Source of the DNA: Lacipirellula limnantheis
GTDB lineage: Bacteria > Planctomycetota > Planctomycetia > Pirellulales > Lacipirellulaceae
DNA length: 64,000 nucleotides
Direction of reading: 5' to 3'
NCBI RefSeq assembly: GCF_007746075.1
Contig: NZ_CP036339.1
Span: 930,001 to 994,000 of the forward strand
Part shown: positions 23,870 through 32,517 of the stretch, one piece after another
Position numbering within the stretch: position 1 is the stretch's first letter
How the letters are laid out: each line of letters opens with the position of its first letter
Translations under genes and position numbers: made by a program
Notes under the pieces: model-generated
What the model was told of the DNA's origin: nothing
Databases searched by the model: none
The model's input: the letters and a program-made list of their open reading frames with translations, nothing else

Positions 23870-24802
23870 ATGAATCAACCTGCATCCGCACGCGTGGCGT
23901 GGCCGCGTCCTCTTCGCGGCATTGTGCCGCCCCTTGCCACCCCGCTGTCAGGCCGCGATCAACTCGATCATGCCGCTTTGGAGCGATTGGTCGAACGAAT
24001 CATCCAGGGAGGCGTTCACGGGCTCTTTCTGCTCGGCACGACCGGCGAAGCGGCAGCGCTCTCGGTACGGCTGCGCCGGGAGCTTGTCGAACGGGTGACT
24101 CGCCAAACCGCGGGCCGTGTTCCGGTCCTCGTGGGCGTCAGCGATACATCGCTCGTCGAAGCGCTCGCCGCCGCTGACCACGCCGCCGCCGTCGGCGCCG
24201 ACGCCATCGTTGCGACGACTCCTTACTATCTTCCCCTGGAGCAAACGGAGCTGCTCGATTACTTCCGCGCGCTCCACGACGAGTCGCCGCTGCCGCTCTA
24301 CCTCTACAACATGCCTGGTTTGACCAAGACCTGGATCTCGCTGGAGGTTGTGCGCGCCGCGATGGAGTGGCCCAACGTCCATGGGCTCAAGGACAGTTCC
24401 GGCGACCTGGCTTACTTCCGCGACGTTTCAGCCGAGCTCCATCGTCGTCCCGACTGGTCGTTGCTCGTGGGCCCTGAGGCGCTGACGGTCGATACGCTTG
24501 CGCTGGGAGGCCATGGCTGCGTCGGCGGCGGCGCGAACGTCCATCCGCAGCTGTTCGCGCGCCTCTACGACGCGGCGACGCGCGGCGACGACGCTGAAGT
24601 CGCGCGGCTGCAAGCACAACTCACGACGCTGGGCGTGATTTACGGGGATGGTCAGTACGGCGCCAGCGCCGTTCGAGGCATCAAATGCGCGCTGTCGATC
24701 CTCGGCATCTGCGACGAGCAGATGGCGGCTACCTTCCGACCGGCGACGCCGGAGCAACGCGCCGCCACCGTGGCCGCGCTGAAAGAGTTGCAGTTACTGT
24801 AG
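23870..24802 (+). CDS. DapA/NanA-family class I aldolase
   Basis: A 310-residue TIM barrel of the dihydrodipicolinate synthase / N-acetylneuraminate lyase family. The GLFLLGTTGEAAAL block (GTTGE pyruvate-binding loop), the YNMPG block with Tyr146 and the Schiff-base Lys174 in HGLKDSSGD are all present. The length is normal. It lies divergent to the FG-GAP gene, next to a sodium:solute symporter, rather than beside lysine genes. A catabolic or sugar-acid aldolase role is therefore more likely than DapA proper. Specificity cannot be decided without modelling of the Arg138-equivalent. Confidence 0.9.
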   Translation: MNQPASARVAWPRPLRGIVPPLATPLSGRDQLDHAALERLVERIIQGGVHGLFLLGTTGEAAALSVRLRRELVERVTRQTAGRVPVLVGVSDTSLVEALAAADHAAAVGADAIVATTPYYLPLEQTELLDYFRALHDESPLPLYLYNMPGLTKTWISLEVVRAAMEWPNVHGLKDSSGDLAYFRDVSAELHRRPDWSLLVGPEALTVDTLALGGHGCVGGGANVHPQLFARLYDAATRGDDAEVARLQAQLTTLGVIYGDGQYGASAVRGIKCALSILGICDEQMAATFRPATPEQRAATVAALKELQLL

Positions 24803-25414
24803 CCGATCATGGGGAGGGGCGATTGGCGTTCGCCCGGTCGGAGCCGCGTGCGCCCGGCTCACAAGCCAGCAAGCGCGCCGGCGGCGTCAATAACAGGACT
24901 ATTTTGGAATTTTTTCGGCTGTATTCTCCTCGCAACCGGCGCCAGGTTCGGTGGGCTTGGGCGGCGCCGGCGCCTTTCGCTGCCGGCCCGCACGTTTATC
25001 CGGGCATTTCGCGGGCTGACCTGCCGCTGCGGCGCTGATTCTCCCGGTTAGGGCGACGCTCCTCCCTTCCAAGACGTATCTGGCCCAGTTTGACGCGGCC
25101 GGGCAATTCCGGTACGATAAGGGCTACTAAGACAGCGAAGGCGCTGCGAGACGCTTCGCCGGAACGGCCCCCTTTGAGACTCGTCGCGCGACGAACTCTC
25201 CGGCCGCCGGCGCCTCTTCTTGTAGACTCAGCCCTTCGACGCGACGGCGCTTCATGAAACGCGGCCGTTACGGTTGTTGACCTGCTGTGTGGGTCAGTTT
25301 GCTCTCTTACTGGAAGGTTTCTCTTAGGACCTTTCTTGGCTCGGCCACCTGCTGGTTTGCACGACGGCGCGGCCGCGCGCTCTACCCATTGATGCGTGCT
25401 GGAGAATTGACGAA
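24803..25414. other. Intergenic region with promoter and long leader of csp
   Basis: About 612 bases. The first 280 show nothing recognisable beyond G+C-rich DNA. A good sigma70-like promoter lies at 25090-25118; the remaining 290 bases would be the untranslated leader of the cold-shock gene. No tRNA or small conserved frame was seen. Confidence 0.6.
25090..25118 (+). promoter_or_regulatory. Candidate sigma70 promoter upstream of the cold-shock gene
   Basis: TTGACG at 25090-25095, a 17-base spacer, and TACGAT at 25113-25118. This is the best -35/-10 pair in the gap. It would give a leader of about 290 bases before the GTG at 25415. Long leaders that refold with temperature are known for cspA-type mRNAs. 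Confidence 0.55.
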
Positions 25415-25612
25415 GTGTCGCAAGGAACGATCAAAAAGTTGACGGACAAGGGTTTTGGATTCATCGAGGGCGAGCGGGGGGATATCTTCTTCCACTCTTC
25501 GTCGGTCCAAGGGACCGGCTACGACAGCCTCTATGAAGGCCAAGCCGTCTCTTACACCGAAGGACAGGGCCCCAAGGGCAAGCGCGCTGAGAACGTCCAA
25601 CCGGTCGCCTAA
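25415..25612 (+). CDS. Cold-shock domain protein (CspA family)
   Basis: A 65-residue single cold-shock domain that binds single-stranded RNA/DNA as a chaperone. The RNP1-like block GFGFIEG and the RNP2-like block DIFFHSSSV are visible, followed by GQAVSYTEGQGPKGKRAENV. It starts with a GTG at 25415. The RNP1 aromatics are present (FGFIE). It is read from a long leader that begins near 25125. Expression after cold shift is likely but not proven by the sequence. Confidence 0.93.
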   Translation: MSQGTIKKLTDKGFGFIEGERGDIFFHSSSVQGTGYDSLYEGQAVSYTEGQGPKGKRAENVQPVA

Positions 25613-25711
25613 CGGCCGCCGGTTCGCATTGACGCCATGACTACGACCGCGGGGCGTCGCTCCGGCGACCCCCGCGGATTTCAGATTGAACGCGGCTCAA
25701 GCGGGAAGAGA

Positions 25712-25775
25712 GTCATTCCGCGCGAAGCGAAGAATCTAGCCTGCGAGGCAGATTTCTTGCTTCGCTCAGAACGAC
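25712..25775. repeat. Dispersed palindrome with GTCATTCCG / GAACGAC ends
   Basis: Left part GTCATTCCGCGCGAAGCGA and right part TTCTTGCTTCGCTCAGAAC plus GAC pair imperfectly. It resembles the repeat at 21647-21739 and the widely spread bacterial 'GAAGCGAAGAATCT' type. Confidence 0.65.
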
Positions 25776-25844
25776 CAGCTCCTCTCTCAGCCCAGACCGC
25801 ACGAAGTTCTTTATCATCTTGCCGTTCAAGCCACGAGGTCAGCC

Positions 25845-26075
25845 ATGTCCACCAAGCTCGAAGCCACCACGTGCAAGAAGCCTGAGCCCCTCTACCGCGA
25901 GGCGCCCGGCAAATTTTGTCCCGTCTGCGGCAAGCGATCGTATTCGCTCCGCGGCATTCATCCGCAGTGCGCGGTCCAACAAGCCGACGCCCCGCGCCAA
26001 GCCGTGCTCGCGGAAGAGAAGCGCGAAAAGGCTCGCGTCCAGGCCGCGCAACGGCTCGACGGCGCCGCTCCGTAA
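25845..26075 (+). CDS. Small zinc-ribbon-like protein
   Basis: A 76-residue protein with CPVCGKRSYSLRGIHPQC, a CxxC...HxxC arrangement likely to bind one zinc ion. The rest is charged and Ala/Gln/Arg-rich (a helical C-terminus). It is too short for an enzyme. Similar small CPxCG proteins are frequent in planctomycete genomes and mostly uncharacterised. The start ATG has weak upstream signal. The gap to the next gene is about 110 bases on the same strand. Confidence 0.6.
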   Translation: MSTKLEATTCKKPEPLYREAPGKFCPVCGKRSYSLRGIHPQCAVQQADAPRQAVLAEEKREKARVQAAQRLDGAAP

Positions 26076-26185
26076 AGCTTGCCGCCGACGCTTCGCGACG
26101 ATGCGCCAGCAGTATCTTCATTCGCAGCGAATGCGCCGCTGTGCTCGCGGCAAGCGGAGCCTGCCGAATTGTTTAGGAATCGTCG

Positions 26186-26926
26186 ATGTCAGTTAATGAA
26201 TCCGCCGTCACCGATACGAGCCTGAGCGACGCCGAGCAGTGGGCCGATCACCCGCTGGCGCACTTTCTCGCCGCCGCTTGGCGAAACACGGTTCGTTCCT
26301 TCAGCCGGCAGCGCGCCCACTACGAAACGCTTGCGGAAGTCGATGGCGTCTTCCGCGAGCTCGTCGAACATGCGGCCGAAAGTCCCGAACGACTGGCCGG
26401 CTCGATGCTCATCCGCACGCACGGCTCGTTTCTGGCGGCGTCTTCCCTGGCGCTGAGCGGTCAGATCGCGGAATCGTACGCCCTGATGCGCAACGCATTG
26501 CGTTCGGCGCTCCACGGCGTGTTCATCGCCGGCGACGCCGAGCGACAACGCATTTGGGTCGCCCGCGCCGACGACGAGCAAGCCGCCGAGCGCATGCGCG
26601 CCGCGTTCGCGACCGGCCCGATGCTCCGACACCTGCGCGAACTCGATGCCGCGACCTCGGCCATTTACGAGCGTCTGCAGCAGCGTACCATCGAGCGCGG
26701 CGCCCATCCCAACGCCTACGGCGCCTTGGCTCACAACGGCGATGCACAGCCCACCGACTTTAGCCGGGCGTATCTCGTGACCGACGACGAGGTGCAGCGC
26801 ATGGCGTTGCGCACGATCGCGCAGGTCGGCATTTGCGCGTTGAGCATGTTCTACTACGTCTTCGGCGATCTGTATCGCGAGCAGAAGCTCGACGCCCGCC
26901 TCGCCAAGCTCCGCCACGGTCATTGA
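26186..26926 (+). CDS. Hypothetical protein, all-helical
   Basis: I do not recognise this 246-residue protein. It looks soluble, largely alpha-helical, with aromatic/Ala-rich helices (HFLAAAWRNTVRSFSRQRA, MALRTIAQVGICALSMFYYV). It has no signal peptide, metal motif or nucleotide-binding motif. The blocks RTHGSFLAASSLALSGQIAE and ALMRNALRSALHGVFI suggest a conserved helical bundle. It is preceded by the zinc-ribbon gene and followed after 63 bases by rpoZ, all in one direction, so it may share a transcript with rpoZ. Confidence 0.75.
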   Translation: MSVNESAVTDTSLSDAEQWADHPLAHFLAAAWRNTVRSFSRQRAHYETLAEVDGVFRELVEHAAESPERLAGSMLIRTHGSFLAASSLALSGQIAESYALMRNALRSALHGVFIAGDAERQRIWVARADDEQAAERMRAAFATGPMLRHLRELDAATSAIYERLQQRTIERGAHPNAYGALAHNGDAQPTDFSRAYLVTDDEVQRMALRTIAQVGICALSMFYYVFGDLYREQKLDARLAKLRHGH

Positions 26927-26989
26927 TCGCGTGAACTGGACGGCGGCTTCGCTTCCTCGACACGTTCCTTTTACCACGAGTTCCACCAG

Positions 26990-27247
26990 ATGATCGACGC
27001 CCTCAAGGAAGAATGGATCGTCAACAAAGTTGGCGGCCGCTTCAAGCTCTCGGCACTGATCCAAAAACGGATGGTGGCGCTCAATTCAGGAGCCCGGCCG
27101 CTGGTCGATCTGAAGACGAAGTTTCCGATGGAGATCGTCATTCAGGAAATCTTGCAGAATAAGATCCACCTCGACGCCGAGAACAACGTTCGCATGACGG
27201 GCGAACTGCCGCGCGGGCCGATCGAGTTCGATCTTTCGGCGCTTTAA
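26990..27247 (+). CDS. rpoZ: RNA polymerase omega subunit (planctomycete type)
   Basis: An 85-residue protein whose core [30 protein letters not shown] matches the omega family: the KLSALIQKR helix contacts the beta-prime C-terminus. Omega assists assembly of RNA polymerase. The C-terminal part ([12 protein letters not shown] and acidic end) is typical of the short planctomycete version. The start ATG at 26990 is the only reasonable one. Downstream lies a repeat element and then the lpxA stop. Assignment is by pattern, since omega is short and divergent. Confidence 0.8.
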   Translation: MIDALKEEWIVNKVGGRFKLSALIQKRMVALNSGARPLVDLKTKFPMEIVIQEILQNKIHLDAENNVRMTGELPRGPIEFDLSAL

Positions 27248-27263
27248 GTAGCGCTACAGGGAA

Positions 27264-27393
27264 GACTGGACTGGATGACAGGATTTTTTGGATCGACGCG
27301 ATAGATTGTCGGTCGTTCGTGACTATACCGTCCGTCACCAGTCTGCTCAGGTCTTGAATCCAGTCGATCTATGAAATCCTGTTATCCTGTCTA
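27264..27393. repeat. Dispersed inverted repeat with ACAGGATTTTT / ATCCTGT ends
   Basis: The left arm GGATGACAGGATTTTTT and the right arm AAATCCTGTTATCCTGTCT are imperfect reverse complements about 90 bases apart. AATCCTGTTATCCTGT-type repeats are well known in several bacterial phyla. It separates rpoZ from the end of lpxA and may serve as a bidirectional terminator. Confidence 0.65.
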
Positions 27394-27414
27394 AAACACG
27401 ATCGACATAGCTAG

Positions 27415-28209
27415 CTACGCCGCGTTCGCTTCGTTGTACAGCCGCATGCCCGAGCCGCGCGCCGAGTCATGCGCGTAGAACGCCAGCAAGCGCCGCCCGG
27501 CGTCGGTGGTCATCGCGCCGCGCAGATATTGCACGGCTGCATTTCGTCCGATGCCGTCGCGATAGATCGCCCCGAACGCCGCTCGCAGCTCGGAGCGTTC
27601 CGCCAGCGAGAAACCGGCTCGCTTCATGCCGATGCGATTTTCCGCGACGACGTTCCCCTCTTGATCGGTAATGCAGAACGGGGGGACGTCTTGCGTGATG
27701 CGGGCCTGAATGCCGACCAGCGACAACTCCCCGATGCGCACATGTTGGTGGACGGCGGCGTTGCCAGAGACGATCGCTCGCTGGCCGACGTACACATGTC
27801 CCCCCAGAAGCGAGCCGCTCACGAGAATCACGTCGTCGCTCAACTCGCAGTTGTGGCCGACGTGCGAATTGGTCATCAGCAGGCAACGCTTGCCGACGAT
27901 GGTCGACGTGCCCGCCAGCGTGCCGCGATGCACGGTCGCTCCCTCGCGCACAACGCTCCCCTCGCCAATTCGGCAGTAAGAAACCTCGCCGTGGTATTTC
28001 AAATCCTGCGGCATGTCGCCGACGACGGCGTGCGAATGAACTCGGCAGCCCGCCTCCAGCGTCGTGTGCCCCATGACGATGGCCGCAGGCATCAAGATGC
28101 AATCCGCCCCGATCACCGCCGGACCGCTGACCACCGCGTACGGGCCGATCGACGCGCTCGCGTCAATCGCGGCAGCGGGGTCGACGACGGCTGTGGGATG
28201 GATGGCCAT
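27415..28209 (-). CDS. lpxA: Acyl-ACP-UDP-N-acetylglucosamine O-acyltransferase
   Basis: First step of lipid A synthesis: transfer of a hydroxyacyl chain to UDP-GlcNAc in the cytoplasm. The 264-residue protein is a left-handed beta-helix of hexapeptide repeats, visible as IGPYAVVSGPAVIGADC, VVREGATVHRGTL and VILVSGSLLGGHVYVG. The catalytic His lies in NSHVGHNC. The C-terminal helical part (LAERSELRAAFGAIYRDG) is the usual LpxA acyl-carrier-binding bundle. Start ATG at 28209 (MAIHPTAVVDP). It supports an LPS-type outer membrane for this planctomycete. It lies alone on its strand next to kup genes, not in an lpx operon. Confidence 0.93.
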   Translation of the reverse strand: MAIHPTAVVDPAAAIDASASIGPYAVVSGPAVIGADCILMPAAIVMGHTTLEAGCRVHSHAVVGDMPQDLKYHGEVSYCRIGEGSVVREGATVHRGTLAGTSTIVGKRCLLMTNSHVGHNCELSDDVILVSGSLLGGHVYVGQRAIVSGNAAVHQHVRIGELSLVGIQARITQDVPPFCITDQEGNVVAENRIGMKRAGFSLAERSELRAAFGAIYRDGIGRNAAVQYLRGAMTTDAGRRLLAFYAHDSARGSGMRLYNEANAA

Positions 28210-28304
28210 GGTGTGGGCCGGATCGTCACACAATCTCCGCGCGCCGTCAATGCGGGAATGAAGCAGGAAGCACGCCCTGCTAGCGGTCGCCGTTGTCGTC
28301 GCTC

Positions 28305-30245
28305 CTACAACGCCAACTGCACGCCCACTTCCACCACCCGATCGGGCGGCAATTGGAAATACACGGTCGCCGCATGTGAATTGCGCACCAGATAAGCGAA
28401 CATCCGCTCCCGCCACAACCACATCCCAGCGCCCTTGGTGGGCAGCACGGTTTCGCGGCCAAGGAAGAAGCTCGTCTGCTGCGGATCGAGCGGTTCCCCG
28501 CCGAAATCGGCGCCCGCCAGATCGCGCGGCACGTTGGGCCGCTCCATGAACCCGTAGTGCAAGATCGCGCGATAGACTCCCGGCGCCACCTGCTCCACGT
28601 GCAATCGCTCGCTCGCCGGCGCCCGCGGCGTCTCCACCGTTTTCACGCCGACGATAATCACCCGCTCGTGGAGCACGTCGTTGTGAATCACGTTCTGCCG
28701 CAGCGCGAGCGGAGTTCCCTGCGGATTGCTCGTCAGATAGACGGCCGTCCCCGCCGGTCGCAGCAGCGGCCGCTTGGCCAGTTCTTCCACGTAGGCTTCG
28801 GTCGGTACGACCGAGGCTTGCATCCGCCGTGCCAGCAGCTGTCGGCCCCGTTGCCAGGTGCTCATCAACAGGTAAATCCCCGCCGCTATCAGCAATGGGA
28901 ACCAACCGCCATGAAACACCTTCGCCAGGTTGGCGGTAAGGAATGACAGATCGATCGGCAGAAAGCAGAGCACAAACGCGCCCGCGATCCAGGGCGACCA
29001 CTTCCAGTGGAATGCGATCAGCAGGAAGAACAACAGCGTCGTCGTCGTCATCGTCATCGATATCGCGATGCCGTACGCGGCCGCCAGATTGTTAGAAGTC
29101 CGAAAACCAAGCACCAATGCCATCGTCGCCAGCATCAGCGTCCGATTGACCGCCGGGATGTAAATCTGCCCGCGTTGTTCCGCCGAGGTATGCTCGATCC
29201 GCAGCCGCGGACAGAATCCCAACTGGATCGCCTGGAACGTCAACGAGAATGAACCCGTGATGATCGCCTGCGACGCGATTACCGCAGCCGCCGTGGCCAG
29301 CAAGATCATCGGGTAGAGGGCCCACTCAGGCGCCATCTCGAACAGCGGGTTGGCGCTGGCCGCCGGATTCTTTAGCAGCAGCGCCCCTTGCCCAAAGTAG
29401 TTAAGCAGCAGCGCCGGAAAGACGACGGCGAACCACGACATGCGAATCGGCTTCGGCCCGAAGTGCCCCATGTCGGCGTAGAGCGCCTCGCCGCCAGTCA
29501 CCGCGAGAAACACCGTCCCAAGAATTAAGAAGCCACTCGCGCCATCAGTGCGAAAGAAGGCCAGCGCGTGCGCCGGATTGAGCGCCGCCAGCACCTGCGG
29601 TTCATGCGAAATATGCCACGCGCCCAAGCCGGCCAGTGTAGCAAACCACGCCAGCATGATCGGACCAAACAATCCGCCGACCCGCGCCGTCCCGCGCGAC
29701 TGCAGCTTGAACAACCCCAACAGAATCGCCATCGAAATGGCGATGATCCAGTACCGCGGCAGCGTCGGCGCCGCCAGTCGCAGGCCTTCGACGGCGCTCA
29801 GCACCGAGATCGCGGGCGTGATCATCCCGTCGGCATACAAGAACGCCGCGCCGAACAACCCCAGGGTCACCACAATTCGTCGCTTCGCCCCGCTCGACTC
29901 CAGCGGCGACAGCAGCGCCGTCAGCGCCAGGATGCCCCCTTCGCCATGATTGTCGGCCCGCATGATGAAGACCAGGTACTTTACCGACACCACCAGGGTG
30001 AGCGCCCAGAAAATGAGCGACAACACGCCCAGCACGTTCAGCGGCGTCACGCCGACGGAATGATCGCCTACAAAGCACGATTGCAGCGCGTACAGCGGGC
30101 TGGTGCCGATATCGCCATAGACAATTCCCAGCGCCGCCAGCGCTAGCGCTTTGGTGGTCGCGCTCGTCTCGCGGGAGGGGGCGTCGCCGCGAACGGCTTC
30201 GAGCTGGCCCAGCGGGTGCGACATGGCGTTGAGAGCTTGAGTCAT
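28305..30245 (-). CDS. kup: Kup-family potassium transporter, copy 1
   Basis: A 646-residue proton-coupled potassium uptake protein. The signature LGIVYGDIGTSPLYALQ lies in helix 1, with about 12 hydrophobic helices to about residue 440. A hydrophilic C-terminal domain follows, ending in FFLGRETVLPTKGAGMWLW and VVEVGVQLAL. Start: the ATG at 30245 (MTQALNAMSHP); an alternative ATG lies seven codons on. It is 190 bases downstream of a second, closely related gene on the same strand. Two kup copies may differ in affinity or in regulation. Confidence 0.93.
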   Translation of the reverse strand: MTQALNAMSHPLGQLEAVRGDAPSRETSATTKALALAALGIVYGDIGTSPLYALQSCFVGDHSVGVTPLNVLGVLSLIFWALTLVVSVKYLVFIMRADNHGEGGILALTALLSPLESSGAKRRIVVTLGLFGAAFLYADGMITPAISVLSAVEGLRLAAPTLPRYWIIAISMAILLGLFKLQSRGTARVGGLFGPIMLAWFATLAGLGAWHISHEPQVLAALNPAHALAFFRTDGASGFLILGTVFLAVTGGEALYADMGHFGPKPIRMSWFAVVFPALLLNYFGQGALLLKNPAASANPLFEMAPEWALYPMILLATAAAVIASQAIITGSFSLTFQAIQLGFCPRLRIEHTSAEQRGQIYIPAVNRTLMLATMALVLGFRTSNNLAAAYGIAISMTMTTTTLLFFLLIAFHWKWSPWIAGAFVLCFLPIDLSFLTANLAKVFHGGWFPLLIAAGIYLLMSTWQRGRQLLARRMQASVVPTEAYVEELAKRPLLRPAGTAVYLTSNPQGTPLALRQNVIHNDVLHERVIIVGVKTVETPRAPASERLHVEQVAPGVYRAILHYGFMERPNVPRDLAGADFGGEPLDPQQTSFFLGRETVLPTKGAGMWLWRERMFAYLVRNSHAATVYFQLPPDRVVEVGVQLAL

Positions 30246-30435
30246 CGATCGATCGCGTGCAGGACGTCGGCGGTTCGCCCCCACAACCGTTGCAGGGCGC
30301 AGAACTCTACGTCACGCAATCGTCACTCGCCTGCCCTGAGTCGAGAAATGCCCTGCCCCGTCAGAACTTTGGACGGCGTTGGCTCCATTGCGGCGCGATG
30401 CGCACTGCCGCTGCAAACAGTCGTCCCTCCGACCG

Positions 30436-32370
30436 CTACAGTTCCACTTGGGCGCCGATTTCCACCACGCGATCGGCCGGCAAGTGGAAAAACAACGTCG
30501 CCGGCTGGGCATTTCGCGACAGGAACGAGAACAAACTCTCGCGCCACATATACATTCCCGAGTGCGGCGTCGCCAGCAACGTTTCGCGACCAAGGTAATA
30601 GCTCACCGTGCCCAGGTCGATGTGGTCGCCCACGTTGTCCATCTGCCGCAAATCGCGGGGCACGTTCGGCTCTTCCATGAACCCGTAGCGCAACGTCGCC
30701 CGGTAGAAGCCTTCGCCGATTTCCTCCGTCTCGAGCCGATGGTCGGGATCGACGTGCGGCGCCTCGGCCGTTTGCACGCCCAGGATAATGCTTCGGTCAT
30801 GCAGGACGTGGTTATGAGCCACATTCTGCCGCAGCGCGAGCGGCGTCCCCATCGGGTTGCCCGACATAAAGACCGCCACGCCCGGCACCCGAATCGGCGG
30901 ATTCGTCAGCAAGTCGGCGACAAATAGCTCGGTCGACAGCATCGACGCTCGCAATCGCTCGGCCAGCAGCCGCCGCCCATCCTGCCATGTACTCATCAGC
31001 ACGTAGATGGCTGCCGCAATCGCCAGCGGAAACCACCCGCCGTGAAACACCTTCATCAAGTTCGCGCCGAAGAACGCCAGATCAATGCCCAGGAAAAATC
31101 CCGCAAACAGCACCGCCAGCCACGTCGGCCATTTCCAGAAGTGATGCACAAGGACGTAAAAGAGCAGGGTCGTCACCACCATCGTGATCGTGATCGCAAT
31201 CCCGTAGGCCGCCGCCAGATTGCTCGACGATTGAAAGCCGAGCACCAGCGCGATCGAGGCAATCATCAGCGAACGATTCACCGCCGGAATGTAGATCTGC
31301 CCCTTCTGGTCGGACGAGGTGTGATCGATCCGCAGCCGGGGGCAGTAACCCAATTGAATCGCCTGGAGCGTGAGCGAGAACGAGCCCGTAATCACCGCCT
31401 GCGACGCCATCACGGCCGCCAGCGTTGCCACGGCAATCATCGGATAGAGCGCCCAGTCAGGCGCCATTTCGAACAGCGGATGGACCGCCGAACTCGGGTC
31501 GCGCAACAGCAACGAGCCCTGTCCGAAGTAGTTCAAGAGCAGCGCTGGGAACACCACCCCGAACCACGACGCTCGAATCGGCAAGATGCCAAAGTGACCG
31601 ATGTCGGCGTAGAGCGCTTCACCGCCCGTCACGACCAGGAACACGGTGCCCAGAATCAAAAACCCTTCCCAATCGTTCTCCATAAAGAACTGGAACGCGT
31701 AGACTGGGTTAATCGCCTTCAACACGCTTGGCAGGGCGGCGATGTGCGCCACGCCCAGCACCGCCAGCAGCAAGAACCAGCACAGCATGAACGGCCCGAA
31801 CATCGCGCCGACCCGCGCCGTTCCCCGCGCCTGCAGGCGGAACAATCCCAACAAGATCGCCACCGCGATCAATTCCACTAACCAGGTCTGAAATACCGTC
31901 GGAGCCGCCAGGCGCAATCCCTCGACGGCGCTGAGCACCGAGATCGCCGGCGTAATCATGCCGTCGGCGTACAGAAACGCGGCGCCGAACAACCCCAGCA
32001 CTACCACCCACGTCCGCGTCGCCATTCCACGGCCAGCCGGCGCGAGCAGCGCCATCAGCGCCAGAATTCCCCCCTCGCCCTGGTTGTCTGCCCGCAGGAT
32101 GAAGACCAGGTACTTCACCGAAATCACGAGCGTGAGCGCCCAAAAGATCAGCGACAGCACCCCCAGGACGTTGCCCTCGGTCACGGCCAGCGCGTGGGGC
32201 CCGTGGAAGCATTCGCGAATCGAGTAGAGCGGGCTCGTGCCGATGTCGCCGTACACCACGCCTAGCGCCGCCAGGGCCAGCAACTTCCAGCGTCGCGGGT
32301 CGGCGGCGTCATGCCCCCCATGCGCCGGCATCGCCGGCTGCGCGTCGGAGGCCTCAGGAGCAGGAGTCAT
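30436..32370 (-). CDS. kup: Kup-family potassium transporter, copy 2
   Basis: A 644-residue paralogue of the gene at 28305-30245. It has the same signature LGVVYGDIGTSPLYSIR, the same shared block ADNQGEGGILALMALL, and the same C-terminal end SYYLGRETLLATPHSGMYMW and VVEIGAQVEL. Long blocks of the two proteins can be aligned without gaps, so this is a tandem duplication, but clearly diverged. Start: ATG at 32370 (MTPAPEASDAQP). The frame is open upstream but reads as non-coding. It is divergent from the transglutaminase gene (148 bases). Confidence 0.93.
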   Translation of the reverse strand: MTPAPEASDAQPAMPAHGGHDAADPRRWKLLALAALGVVYGDIGTSPLYSIRECFHGPHALAVTEGNVLGVLSLIFWALTLVISVKYLVFILRADNQGEGGILALMALLAPAGRGMATRTWVVVLGLFGAAFLYADGMITPAISVLSAVEGLRLAAPTVFQTWLVELIAVAILLGLFRLQARGTARVGAMFGPFMLCWFLLLAVLGVAHIAALPSVLKAINPVYAFQFFMENDWEGFLILGTVFLVVTGGEALYADIGHFGILPIRASWFGVVFPALLLNYFGQGSLLLRDPSSAVHPLFEMAPDWALYPMIAVATLAAVMASQAVITGSFSLTLQAIQLGYCPRLRIDHTSSDQKGQIYIPAVNRSLMIASIALVLGFQSSSNLAAAYGIAITITMVVTTLLFYVLVHHFWKWPTWLAVLFAGFFLGIDLAFFGANLMKVFHGGWFPLAIAAAIYVLMSTWQDGRRLLAERLRASMLSTELFVADLLTNPPIRVPGVAVFMSGNPMGTPLALRQNVAHNHVLHDRSIILGVQTAEAPHVDPDHRLETEEIGEGFYRATLRYGFMEEPNVPRDLRQMDNVGDHIDLGTVSYYLGRETLLATPHSGMYMWRESLFSFLSRNAQPATLFFHLPADRVVEIGAQVEL

Positions 32371-32517
32371 TGAGCGTTTTGAACCTGGAGATGAAAGGGC
32401 CGGAGGTCGCGGGCCGCCAATGCAAGCTTCCAATAGTATCAGACGGCTTTCATTCTCGCCTCTCCCCATTTACCCTGGAAAGCTGCTCCGCGGCGTTCAC
32501 ACCTGAGGATTCTGGCG

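Noticed and set aside
28557..31881. Arg/His-rich plus-strand frames opposite both kup genes
   Set aside because: Same shadow effect in both paralogues, no start signals.
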